60,345 bases of DNA, taken from the NCBI GenBank assembly GCA_902494085.1, contig CABURU010000009.1, positions 1 through 60,345 on the forward strand, in the 5' to 3' direction. A program made the translations under genes and the position numbers. Within the stretch, counting starts at the first letter, position 1. Every line of letters begins with the position of its first letter. The DNA is from an uncultured Collinsella sp. (lineage in GTDB: Bacteria > Actinomycetota > Coriobacteriia > Coriobacteriales > Coriobacteriaceae). Positions 25,335 through 34,326 of this stretch are shown one piece after another. A model generated the notes under the pieces. The model was not told the DNA's origin and did no database searches. It saw nothing but the letters and a program-made list of their open reading frames with translations.

Positions 25335-25883
25335 ATGCCTATCAACAAACGAGAGAGCCTGCTGTTCACCTTTATCATGTGCTTTTGCATGGTGCTCTGG
25401 ATGAGCATCTACAACGTTGCCCTGCAGCACGGGGCCATCAACGGCGAGGTCGTTGCCACTGCGTGGCTCGGCTTCCCCGTTGCCTACATTTTTGCCATGT
25501 GCTGCGACTGGTTCGTCGCCAGCCCGCTCGCCAAGGGTTTCGCCTCTAAGTACTTGGTCACGCCGGGCAAGAGCTCGCCACTTGCCATGACGCTCGCCGT
25601 CAGCTCCTGCATGGTCGTTCCCATGGTCATCATCATGTCGCTGTACGGTGCCTGTGAGGGTCTGACGCACATGCCCGGCGGCATCCTTGCGAACCTGTAT
25701 TCCGTGCCCGCGATCTGGATGATCAACATCCCGCATAATTTTGTGATGGCGCTGCCGTGGAACCTTTTGGTAGCCGGTCCGATTTCCCGCTTCGTCTTCC
25801 GTCGCGCCTTCCCTGTGGGGACGGTTTTCGAGGAGGAGCATGCCGAGCTCTTGGAGCAGGCTATGGCTCCTGAGTGCGAGTAG
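25335..25883 (+). CDS. DUF2798 family membrane protein
   Basis: A 182-residue protein with four predicted membrane helices, near residues 9-29, 40-62, 83-105 and 120-150. It matches my recollection of DUF2798 proteins, which carry two repeats of a two-helix unit; TPGKSSPLAMT and MVIIMSLYG are typical. Function is unknown. GAGAGGAA lies 12 bases before the chosen ATG, and an upstream in-frame start would run into the terminator stem. Confidence 0.75.
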   Translation: MPINKRESLLFTFIMCFCMVLWMSIYNVALQHGAINGEVVATAWLGFPVAYIFAMCCDWFVASPLAKGFASKYLVTPGKSSPLAMTLAVSSCMVVPMVIIMSLYGACEGLTHMPGGILANLYSVPAIWMINIPHNFVMALPWNLLVAGPISRFVFRRAFPVGTVFEEEHAELLEQAMAPECE

Positions 25884-26026
25884 CTCGCTTAGGGATCTGC
25901 TGAGCGCGGGCGACTTGCTTGGTTGGAGCCCTAAGCGTGGATAGCTCTCTCGGCGACATCGCGGGCGTGAGCGGTGCGCATGACCGGAGGGCCCGTGCTG
26001 CTCCGTTGCCCGACGTGCTAGCGCGC

Positions 26027-26115
26027 AGAACAATCTGTTGGTGCATTCGGCGGCTGCTGAAGCGTTTCGGCAGCCGCTTTTTATACGGAGTTTAAATACA
26101 ACAGTCTGTTGTATT
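26027..26115. promoter_or_regulatory. Palindromic operators, probably for the TetR-type regulator at 30588
   Basis: Site 1, 26095-26115, is a perfect 10-bp inverted repeat AATACAACAG/CTGTTGTATT around one central base. Site 2, 26027-26041, shares 12 of 15 core bases (AGAACAATCTGTTGG). Size and symmetry suit a TetR-family dimer. The sites precede the activase gene whose last bases overlap the regulator gene, so autoregulation of the pair is the simplest reading. TATATC at 26127 may be the -10 box, 11 bp after site 1. Confidence 0.6.
26050..26082 (+). terminator. Terminator between the two operator-like sites
   Basis: GCGGCTGC at 26050-26057 pairs with GCAGCCGC at 26070-26077, extended inside by weaker pairs and followed by TTTTT. 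It ends transcription from the left before the activase promoter. The stretch 25884-26026 holds no gene. Confidence 0.85.
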
Positions 26116-26164
26116 ACGTAGAGTGGTATATCTCTAGCGGGAAAAATGCGAGAGACGGAGCATT

Positions 26165-29100
26165 ATGGCGTTGCTAGTAGGACTGGACGTAGGGTCGACG
26201 ACGACCAAAGTTTACGCGATGCACGAGGATATGACCGAGGCGTGGTGGGGATATCGCCGCCACGGGGCGTGTCAGACAGCGAGCGTGCGCGCCATGCTCG
26301 GCGAGCTCGCCGAGCGCTTTCCCCATGAGTCGCTGCGCGTTGCGGTGACCGGCTCGGGTGCGCGCGATATCGCGACCGCGCTGGGCGCCTCGTACGTTCA
26401 GGAGGTGGTCGCCAACGCGCTCGCGATCAGCAGGTTCTATCCGCAGACGCGCTGCGCCATCGAGCTGGGCGGCCAAGACGCCAAGATGATCTTCTTCCGC
26501 ACCAACGATAAGGGAGACATCGAGGTTGCCGACATGCGCATGAACGGCTCGTGCGCAGGCGGTACCGGTGCATTTATCGACGAGATGGCAAAGCTCATGG
26601 GGGTCGGCACCGAATCGGGCGAGTTCGAGCAGCTCGCAAGCCGGGGAACGACCGTCCACGAGGTCTCGGGCCGCTGCGGCGTGTACGCAAAGACCGATAT
26701 CCAGCCGCTGCTCAACGAGGGCATTCCTACCACCGACCTGGCGCTTTCGGCGCTTCACGCGGTCGCCCGCCAAACGATCGGCGGTCTGGCCCAGGGTATC
26801 GACATCGAGCCGCCGGTAATCTTCGAGGGCGGTACGCTCGCCTACAACCCCACACTGGTCCGCGTGTTCCGGGAGCAACTGAATCTATCGGACGATCAGG
26901 TTATCGTCCCGCGCGATCCACAGATCATGGTCGCGCGCGGTGCCGCCCTGTCGCTGACCGACATGTTCGCATCGTCCCAACCGATCGACCTTCCCGACGC
27001 TTTTGTCCGGCTGGATAAGCTCGAGACGGTCGCGCCCGCAAGCGGGGAGGGACGTCTTGCCCAGCCCTTTTTTGCCACACCTGCCGAGCAGGCGGATTTT
27101 ACGGCACGCCATGGCAAAGAGACGCCGGCAAAGGGTCCGGATGCGTATGCGCCCGGAGAGACGGTGCGTGTGGCGCTCGGTATCGATTCGGGGAGCACGA
27201 CGACCAAGTTCGCCCTGGTCGATGAGGCGGGTGAGCTTGTCGATTCGTTCTACGCGTCTAATAACGGCAGACCGCTCGACGTCGCCCAACAGGGTCTTGT
27301 CAGCTTGAAGAACCGCTGGGAGACAGCGGGAGTCACGCTTGCGATCGATGCCGTGGGCACCACGGGATACGGCGAGGAGCTTTTCGCGCGCGCGTTCCAC
27401 GCCGACTACCATACGGTCGAGACGGTCGCGCACGCCCGCGCCGCGTGCGCATGCGTTCCCGATGCGACCTTCGTGCTCGACATCGGCGGACAGGATATGA
27501 AGGCCATCTGGCTCAACCACGGCGTGCTGACCGATATCGTCGTCAACGAGGCGTGCTCTGCGGGCTGCGGCTCGTTCCTCGAGGGTTTTGCCAAAAACCT
27601 CGGAATAGCCGTTGAGGATATCGCGACCGAGGCATTTTCGTCCAAAGCCCCCGCCGTTCTCGGCAGCCGCTGCACGGTGTTCATGAACAGCAGCGTCGTT
27701 TCCGAGCAGCGGCGCGGTAAGGGTCCGGGCGACATCATGGCCGGTCTCTGCCGTTCGATTATCGAGAACGTGTTCACCAAGGTCATTCGCGTTTCAAATC
27801 TCAACCGTCTGGGCGACAAAGTCGTCGTCCAGGGCGGCACGTTCCGAAACGACGCGGTGCTGCGCGCATTCGAGCAGTATCTGGGCAAACCCGTCACGCG
27901 TGCGCCCCACCCGGGGCTGATGGGCGCTATCGGTATCGCCCTGCTCGCGCGCGAGGAATGCCGCAAGGGCGACGCCGGCACGTCGTTTATCGGGCTCGAT
28001 GCCGTGGAGCGCTTCGAGCATCGCGAGTTCGGCGGCGTTACCTGCCGTCGGTGCAACAACCGCTGCCAGCGCGCGGTCGTGGCATTTGGCGACGGCTCGC
28101 TTTACGTCACGGGCAATCGCTGCCCGCGCGGCGGCGCCATCTCATGGGATGAGCTCGTGCGCGAGGTTCCCGCGGCGGAGGAGCTGCGTCCGCAGGGTGC
28201 TTGCGAGGCACAGGCACCCGGCACGGGGCGCGACCGGACCGCGGCTGCCCCCAATCTCTTTGTCGACCGCGAGAAGCTGCTGTTCGAGTCGTGCCCCACG
28301 GTTCCCGTCTGCGGGGGGCGCGATGTCACGATCGGCATTCCCCGTGTGCTCGAGTTCTGGGACACCATGCCGTTCTGGTCGACGTTCTTCAGCACGCTCG
28401 GCTTTAAGGTGCGCGTCTCGGGACGCAGCACCAAGGCGATGTACGAGCGCGGTCTGGCGCACGTCACATCCGACACCGTGTGCTTCCCGGCCAAGCTCGT
28501 CCACGGGCACATCCGCAATCTCGTCGACGCCGGCGTCGACCGCATCTTCATGCCCATCATCACGACGGTGCCCACCGAAAACACCGCCTCTACCAGCGAG
28601 TGGATGTGCGCCGTCGTAAAGGGATACCCCTACGTGATGCGCAATTCCGATAACCCGGAGGAGCGTTTCGGCGTTCCGTTCGATACGCCGCTGTTCCACT
28701 GGTACGACGAGGGCGACCGAAACCGCCAGCTCAAGGCGTGGTGCAAGGAGACCTTCGATATCGATGCCGACCTGGTTGCCAAGGCGACCGAGCAGGCGGA
28801 CCGCGCGCAGCAGACGTTTGAGAACCAGCTGCAGCTGCGCGGCAGGCAGGTGCTCGAGAACGTGCGCGAGGACGGCGGCTACGCGGTGGTGATCGCTTCG
28901 CGCCCGTACCACAACGACCCGCTGGTCAACCACGGGCTGCCCAAGCTCTTCTCTGAGCGCGGCATCCCCGTGCTGACGCCCGATGCGGTGCCGGGGGTCT
29001 GCAACGTCGATCTTTCCAACAGCCGCATCGACATCGTGAACAACTACCATGCGCGCATGCTGTCGTGCGCGGTCATCGTCGCATCGACGCCCGAGCTCGA

Positions 29101-30604
29101 GCTCGTGCAGATGGGCAGCTTCGGCTGCGGCCACGATGCGTATCTCACCGACGAGATCGCGCGCATGATGGGCGAGATGGGCTCCAAGGTTCCGATGATG
29201 ATCAAGCTCGATGAGAGCGACGTCGCCGGTCCCATGGGCATTCGCGTGCGTTCGTTTATCGAGTCGGTCAACCGTCGTCGCGCGGAGGAGCGTGCCGAGG
29301 GCGCCCGGGTGCACGCGGTCCATCCGCTCGACGACCCGTATAAGGTCAAGTACACCAAGCGCGACCGGCACGACAAGATCGCGCTGGTCCCCAACACCTC
29401 CCATGCGTTCTGCAGGCTCATGACCGCGGCGATGCGCAATCAGGGCGTGCGCGCCGAGGCCCTTGATATCGGGCGCGAGGATGCCATCCGCCTGGGCAAA
29501 CGCTATGTGCACAACGACATCTGCTTCCCCGCGCAAATCGTGATCGGCGAGGCGCTCGCGGCACTCGAGAGCGGTAAGTACGACCCGCACGACGTCGCCG
29601 TGGTGACTGGCAAGTATATCGGCGACTGCCGCCTGACGCACTACATGCCCCTGCTGCGCCGCGCGCTCGACGACGCGGGATACGACTATGTCCCGGTGCT
29701 CACCAACGACGACGTCGATGCCCACAATGCGCATCCGGGCTTCAAGCTCGGCCTTGGCCCGAGCATCCAGATCGCCTACGGTCTTCCCATGATCGATGCC
29801 CTCGAGGCCATGCTTAGGCGCATCCGTCCCTACGAGCTCGAGAAGGGCGCGGCGGACGCTGCGTTCGACCGCGCGCTCGATGAGGTTATCGAGGGCATGG
29901 AGCGCTCCGGGCTGAGAGGCCAGGCGACGGGCTTCAAACGCGCGCTTGCGATCATGGACGCCGTTCCGTACGACCGCTCGAACCCGCATCCGACCGTTCT
30001 CATCGTGGGCGAGTACCTGCTCAATTTCCATCTCGGCGCCAACCACGAGATCGAGCGCTACCTCGAGGACAACGGGCTCGAGGTCATCGAGGCGCGCATG
30101 ACCGACGTGATCCGCAAGACCTATTTCTACAAGCATGCGCAGTCGCGCGAGTTCCACGTCGACCTGTCGCTGCCCGAAAAGGCCTGGTACGCCACGGCGG
30201 ACAACCTGTTCGAGCTCGCGCACGACCGTTGCGACCGCCTGGGCGCGGCGAGCCCGCTCTACGAGCCGCCGACGCGCATGCCCGAGCTCGTGCGCGCGAG
30301 CGATAAGATCCTGCACCATACGTTCGATGCGGGCGAGGGCGTGCTGATTCCGGCGGAGATTCTCGAGCACGCCAAGCGCGGCTGCCGCAACTTCGTGATC
30401 CTGCAGCCGTTCGGGTGTCTGCCCAACCATGTCGTGGGGCGCGGGCTCATCCATGCGCTCAAGGAGCAGTATCCCACGGCGCAGTTCCTGCCGCTCGACT
30501 ACGATCCCGACGTGAGCTTCGCCAACGTGGAGAACCGTCTTCAGATGCTCATCATGAACGCCAAGGCGCAGGGGTGCGGTGAGGCGCATGGCGAGACCGC
30601 GTAA
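26165..30604 (+). CDS. Giant acyl-CoA dehydratase activase-related protein with two activase domains
   Basis: A 1479-residue protein of the 2-hydroxyacyl-CoA dehydratase activator family, which uses ATP to fire electrons into a radical dehydratase or similar reductase. Domain 1 (from residue 5) has GLDVGSTTTKVY, Cys130 in SCAGGTGAF and Cys171 in GRCGVYAK. Domain 2 (from about residue 336) has GIDSGSTTTKFALV, Cys464 and Cys468 in ACSAGCGSF and Cys503 in SRCTVF. HgdC-type activases need two such Cys per monomer to hold one shared [4Fe-4S] cluster. A CRRCNNRC knuckle follows (Cys627, 630, 634), then a DUF2229-type and dehydratase-subunit-like region to the end. The partner enzyme is unknown. Its 3' end overlaps the TetR gene by 17 bases. 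Confidence 0.85.
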   Translation: MALLVGLDVGSTTTKVYAMHEDMTEAWWGYRRHGACQTASVRAMLGELAERFPHESLRVAVTGSGARDIATALGASYVQEVVANALAISRFYPQTRCAIELGGQDAKMIFFRTNDKGDIEVADMRMNGSCAGGTGAFIDEMAKLMGVGTESGEFEQLASRGTTVHEVSGRCGVYAKTDIQPLLNEGIPTTDLALSALHAVARQTIGGLAQGIDIEPPVIFEGGTLAYNPTLVRVFREQLNLSDDQVIVPRDPQIMVARGAALSLTDMFASSQPIDLPDAFVRLDKLETVAPASGEGRLAQPFFATPAEQADFTARHGKETPAKGPDAYAPGETVRVALGIDSGSTTTKFALVDEAGELVDSFYASNNGRPLDVAQQGLVSLKNRWETAGVTLAIDAVGTTGYGEELFARAFHADYHTVETVAHARAACACVPDATFVLDIGGQDMKAIWLNHGVLTDIVVNEACSAGCGSFLEGFAKNLGIAVEDIATEAFSSKAPAVLGSRCTVFMNSSVVSEQRRGKGPGDIMAGLCRSIIENVFTKVIRVSNLNRLGDKVVVQGGTFRNDAVLRAFEQYLGKPVTRAPHPGLMGAIGIALLAREECRKGDAGTSFIGLDAVERFEHREFGGVTCRRCNNRCQRAVVAFGDGSLYVTGNRCPRGGAISWDELVREVPAAEELRPQGACEAQAPGTGRDRTAAAPNLFVDREKLLFESCPTVPVCGGRDVTIGIPRVLEFWDTMPFWSTFFSTLGFKVRVSGRSTKAMYERGLAHVTSDTVCFPAKLVHGHIRNLVDAGVDRIFMPIITTVPTENTASTSEWMCAVVKGYPYVMRNSDNPEERFGVPFDTPLFHWYDEGDRNRQLKAWCKETFDIDADLVAKATEQADRAQQTFENQLQLRGRQVLENVREDGGYAVVIASRPYHNDPLVNHGLPKLFSERGIPVLTPDAVPGVCNVDLSNSRIDIVNNYHARMLSCAVIVASTPELELVQMGSFGCGHDAYLTDEIARMMGEMGSKVPMMIKLDESDVAGPMGIRVRSFIESVNRRRAEERAEGARVHAVHPLDDPYKVKYTKRDRHDKIALVPNTSHAFCRLMTAAMRNQGVRAEALDIGREDAIRLGKRYVHNDICFPAQIVIGEALAALESGKYDPHDVAVVTGKYIGDCRLTHYMPLLRRALDDAGYDYVPVLTNDDVDAHNAHPGFKLGLGPSIQIAYGLPMIDALEAMLRRIRPYELEKGAADAAFDRALDEVIEGMERSGLRGQATGFKRALAIMDAVPYDRSNPHPTVLIVGEYLLNFHLGANHEIERYLEDNGLEVIEARMTDVIRKTYFYKHAQSREFHVDLSLPEKAWYATADNLFELAHDRCDRLGAASPLYEPPTRMPELVRASDKILHHTFDAGEGVLIPAEILEHAKRGCRNFVILQPFGCLPNHVVGRGLIHALKEQYPTAQFLPLDYDPDVSFANVENRLQMLIMNAKAQGCGEAHGETA

Positions 30605-31277
30605 GGACGCCGATGCGCCCGATGCACGCACCCGTATCATCGAGGCGTTTTGGGAGCTCATCGAGAACAACAGCATCTTCGAGCTGTCGGTTGGCGAGGT
30701 GACCCGCGCCGCCCAGTGCAATCGCGGAACGTTTTACTACTATTTTCACGATTTCGATGAACTCGTCGCCATCGCCATAGCCCAGCTGCTGCAGGATAAC
30801 GAGCTCATCACCGATGCCCTCTGGCATTTTTCGAGCGAGGGCGACCTTTCGGCGTTCGACCGGCGCGACGTCCGCTGCCTGCTGCGGCGCATCGTCATCA
30901 CCATGAGGGCGGGTGCCGCCGAGCAGGTCGTGCAGGGCATCCATACGATCATCATCGACCGCGTGAGAGAGATCGTCCACCCCGACGGAGAAGAGCTCAA
31001 GGCAGATTCGAGCTTTGCGGTGGGCTTTCTGGTCTCGGGCATCATGGGCTTTGTGATGGCGGTCGGCTTTGCCCGGGAGGGCGGCGAGGAGATAGACCTC
31101 GAGCAGCCGGGGGACAGCGCGTGCGCGTACCTGAGGGCGGTCGCCATGCAGACGGTGGAAACGGTCGCGCAAGTCGAGGGCGTCGATACATCCGAGCTGC
31201 TCGAACGCGTCTCCAAGGAGGCCGATGCCTATCGCGCATCGCGTGCGACGAGTCCCGACGTGGTGAAAGACGCCTAG
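30588..31277 (+). CDS. TetR family transcriptional regulator
   Basis: A 229-residue regulator with the N-terminal helix-turn-helix SVGEVTRAAQCNRGTFYYYFHDFDELV at about residues 30-56, which is the TetR signature. The C-terminal ligand domain is not assigned. I start at the ATG at 30588, 17 bases inside the end of the giant activase gene, so translation is probably coupled; a GTG nine bases earlier is possible. The 10-bp palindrome before the activase gene is a plausible operator, making a self-controlled two-gene unit. Confidence 0.88.
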   Translation: MARPRKDADAPDARTRIIEAFWELIENNSIFELSVGEVTRAAQCNRGTFYYYFHDFDELVAIAIAQLLQDNELITDALWHFSSEGDLSAFDRRDVRCLLRRIVITMRAGAAEQVVQGIHTIIIDRVREIVHPDGEELKADSSFAVGFLVSGIMGFVMAVGFAREGGEEIDLEQPGDSACAYLRAVAMQTVETVAQVEGVDTSELLERVSKEADAYRASRATSPDVVKDA

Positions 31278-31469
31278 GGTTTCTCTTGCGGGGCGCCTGT
31301 CGCGCATCGCGCGGTGAGTCCCGCGATGCGGTCATAACCTGCATTCATGTGAGCCGGGTTTATAGATATTCCTCCAGCTGTTAACATAGACAACCTGTGG
31401 GTAAAGAGACAAAAGCGCCGCCGACGGGCGGGCGTTTTGATTTCGATGAACTCATGTAAGGAAACGAGC

Positions 31470-34112
31470 ATGTTAGATAGATTTACCGATCGAGCGCGCA
31501 AGGTCATGTCGATGGCCAAACAGGAGGCGCTCGATCTGCACTCAAATAAGGTGGGCACCGAGCACCTGCTGCTCGCACTCGCCAAGGAGGACGAGGGCAT
31601 CGCTGCCGAGGCGCTGCGCTCGCTTGATATCTCCTACGACGACATCATGGACACCCTCAAGGAGGTCCAGACCACGGTTCCCGAGCCCAGCGAGGAGACC
31701 GAGGCTGCCAAGCTTGCCTTTACGCCGCTCGTCATTAGCGTGATGGAGCGCTCCTTCCGCGTGGCACGTGAGAACAACCAGACCTACGTGTCGACCGAGC
31801 ACTTGCTGATTGGCATCGTCGAAGAGGGTAACGGCATGGCCATGGACATCCTCATGCGCCTGGGTGTGTCGTCCGCCTCCATCAAAAAGGCTATCGAGAA
31901 ACTTACCGCCAAGGACCAGGACAAGAAGCGTCCGCTCGCCGGCGCCGGTGCCGGGCGTCCCGGTGCGGGCCTGCCGTTCTTTAGCGGCTCGGACGCGTCG
32001 CAGCAAAAGGGGAGCGGTACCGATACGCTTAAGCAGTTCGCCACCAACCTTACGCAGAAGGCGCGCGACGGCGAGCTCGACCCTGTAATTGGTCGCGAAA
32101 AGGAAGTCCAGCGTATGATGGAGATCCTTTCGCGTCGCACCAAGAACAATCCGCTTATCTTGGGCGACCCCGGCGTGGGCAAGACGGCCATCGTCGAGGG
32201 TCTGGCTCAGCAGATTGCAGCTGGCAACGTGCCCGAGAACCTTATGAACCAGAACATCTGGACGCTCGACCTGCCGGGCCTCGTTGCGGGCGCCAAGTAT
32301 CGCGGTGAGTTTGAGGAGCGCCTCAAGAACGTGATCCAGGAGGCCACCGAAGCTGACGACGTCATCCTGTTTATTGACGAGATGCACACCATCATCGGTG
32401 CCGGCTCTGCCGAGGGCTCCATCGACGCGAGCTCCATGCTCAAGCCCGTGCTCGCGCGCGGTGCCTTCCAGATTATCGGCGCCACCACGGCCGAGGAATT
32501 CCGCAAGTACCTCACCAAGGACCCGGCCTTCGAGCGTCGCTTCCAGACCATCGATGTCGAGGAGCCGAGCGTCGAGGACACGGTCAAGATCCTGACCGCG
32601 CTCAAGCCGCGCTACGAGGAGCACCACCATGTGCGCTATACGCAGGGTGCTATCGAGGCCGCCGCGAACCTCTCCGACCGCTACATCCAGGATCGCTTCC
32701 TGCCCGATAAGGCCATCGACCTCATTGACGAGGCCGGCGCCCGCGCCCGCATCGCCGCCAACCGCGCGCCCGAGCCGGTGCGCGAGGCCGAGCATCGCGT
32801 GGAGGAGCTTAAGGCCGCCGCGCAGGAGGCCACCGAGAGCGACGACATGAACAAGGCCGCCGAGATCACCGAGCAGCAAAAGGCTGCCGAGATTGAGCTC
32901 GCCGAGGCCAAGGCTGCCTGGACGGCCGAGCTCGACGCCAGCCCGCTCACCATCGATGTCTCCCAGATTGCCGACATCGTGTCCGTGACCTCGGGCGTGC
33001 CGGTGTCCTCGCTCACCGAGAGCGAGAGCCGCCGCCTGCTGCAGGCCGAAAGCGTGCTCAAGACGCGCATCATCGGTCAGGACGAGGCCGTCGAGGCCGT
33101 TGCCAAGGCCGTGCGCCGCAGCCGCTCGCCGCTCAAGGACCCGCGTCGCCCCGGCGGCAGCTTTATCTTCCTGGGCCCCACCGGCACGGGCAAAACCGAG
33201 CTCGCCAAGACGCTCGCCGAGTATCTCTTTGGCAGCAAGGACGCGCTCATCAGCTTCGATATGTCGGAGTTTGGCAGTGAGTTCGAGGTCTCCAAGCTCA
33301 TCGGTAGCCCCCCGGGCTATGTGGGCCACGACGAGGGCGGCCAGCTCACCAAGGCTGTTCGCCGTCACCCGTACTCGGTCGTGCTGTTCGACGAGATCGA
33401 GAAGGCGCACCCCGACATCTTCAATATCCTGCTGCAGGTGTTGGAGGAGGGCCGTCTGACCGATAGCCAGGGCAAGACGGTCGACTTCCGCAATACGGTG
33501 ATCATCATGACGTCAAACGTGGGCGCCCGCGAGATCGCGCAGGATGCGAGCGTTGGCTTTGGCACCACCGGCGAGCAGGGCCTCACCTCGAGTGAGATCC
33601 GCGGCCGCGCGATGGGCGAGCTCAAGCGCCTGTTCCGCCCCGAGCTGCTCAACCGTATCGACGACATCGTGGTGTTCCAGAAGCTCTCGGGCGAGAACCT
33701 GACCAAGATTGCGCACCTGCTGGTGGACGATCTGCGCCAGCGCCTGATCGCAAACGGCATGAACATCAAGCTTACCGATGCGGCCTACGACAAGATTGTG
33801 GCGGAGGGTACCGACCTCACCAACGGCGCGCGTCCGCTGCGTCGTGCCATCCAAAAGCTCATCGAGGATCCGCTGTCCGAGGAACTGCTGGCTGGCGAGT
33901 GGGGCGAGGGCGATACCGTCCTGTGCGACGTGGCCGATGGCAAGTTTGTCTTTAGCCGCGGCACGGGCGAGATCCCGGCACCGCGTCCGGCGGGCACGCT
34001 TGGTGGCGATACCGCCCCGGCGGTACCGCACACCGGCAACGCCGCGCCCGTGAGCGGCGGCGTGACCTCGGGCCCCGGCGGCATGATGCAAGCCGGTTCC
34101 GGCGCGCTGTAG
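31470..34112 (+). CDS. clpC: ATP-dependent Clp protease ATPase subunit ClpC
   Basis: Hexameric AAA+ unfoldase that feeds proteins to ClpP. The 880 residues show two Clp N-terminal repeats (FTDRARKVMSMAKQEA; GTEHLLLAL), AAA-1 with GDPGVGKTAIVEGLA, a short middle coiled coil with UVR-like EEL...AAEITEQQKAAE, AAA-2 with GPTGTGKTELAKTLAEY, and a Gly/Pro-rich tail. The short middle domain argues for ClpC rather than ClpB. I start at the ATG at 31470 behind AAGGAAACG. No ctsR or mcsAB lies upstream, and I see no CIRCE or HAIR operator in the leader 31278-31469, which has a hairpin around AAGCGCCGCC/GGGCGGGCGTTTT. Confidence 0.93.
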   Translation: MLDRFTDRARKVMSMAKQEALDLHSNKVGTEHLLLALAKEDEGIAAEALRSLDISYDDIMDTLKEVQTTVPEPSEETEAAKLAFTPLVISVMERSFRVARENNQTYVSTEHLLIGIVEEGNGMAMDILMRLGVSSASIKKAIEKLTAKDQDKKRPLAGAGAGRPGAGLPFFSGSDASQQKGSGTDTLKQFATNLTQKARDGELDPVIGREKEVQRMMEILSRRTKNNPLILGDPGVGKTAIVEGLAQQIAAGNVPENLMNQNIWTLDLPGLVAGAKYRGEFEERLKNVIQEATEADDVILFIDEMHTIIGAGSAEGSIDASSMLKPVLARGAFQIIGATTAEEFRKYLTKDPAFERRFQTIDVEEPSVEDTVKILTALKPRYEEHHHVRYTQGAIEAAANLSDRYIQDRFLPDKAIDLIDEAGARARIAANRAPEPVREAEHRVEELKAAAQEATESDDMNKAAEITEQQKAAEIELAEAKAAWTAELDASPLTIDVSQIADIVSVTSGVPVSSLTESESRRLLQAESVLKTRIIGQDEAVEAVAKAVRRSRSPLKDPRRPGGSFIFLGPTGTGKTELAKTLAEYLFGSKDALISFDMSEFGSEFEVSKLIGSPPGYVGHDEGGQLTKAVRRHPYSVVLFDEIEKAHPDIFNILLQVLEEGRLTDSQGKTVDFRNTVIIMTSNVGAREIAQDASVGFGTTGEQGLTSSEIRGRAMGELKRLFRPELLNRIDDIVVFQKLSGENLTKIAHLLVDDLRQRLIANGMNIKLTDAAYDKIVAEGTDLTNGARPLRRAIQKLIEDPLSEELLAGEWGEGDTVLCDVADGKFVFSRGTGEIPAPRPAGTLGGDTAPAVPHTGNAAPVSGGVTSGPGGMMQAGSGAL

Positions 34113-34137
34113 GGCGTGGCGACAATTTGATACGCGC

Positions 34138-34169
34138 AATCGAGGCGCTCCGGAAAGGGCGCCTCGATT
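34138..34169 (+). terminator. clpC terminator
   Basis: AATCGAGGCGC at 34138-34148 pairs with GCGCCTCGATT at 34159-34169 around a purine-rich loop; the stem ends in TTTG. Confidence 0.85.
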
Positions 34170-34326
34170 TGTAGAGCTGCGGAAGTTGTGACCGTTACGC
34201 TATACGGTCCACCGTTAGCCGATGATGCGAGGGCGCTCGGCGTTTTCGACTGGTTTATGCACGCAAAGTCTGGGAATATACAAGTCGCATGTCTTACTGT
34301 CTAACCAGTTGCGCCAAGGAGGCACC

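Noticed and set aside
28142..30721. 859-codon minus-strand ORF opposite the giant activase
   Set aside because: Arg/Val/His-rich shadow of the plus-strand gene, without recognisable domains.
31278..31469. CIRCE or HAIR heat-shock operator before clpC
   Set aside because: Neither consensus inverted repeat is present in the leader.
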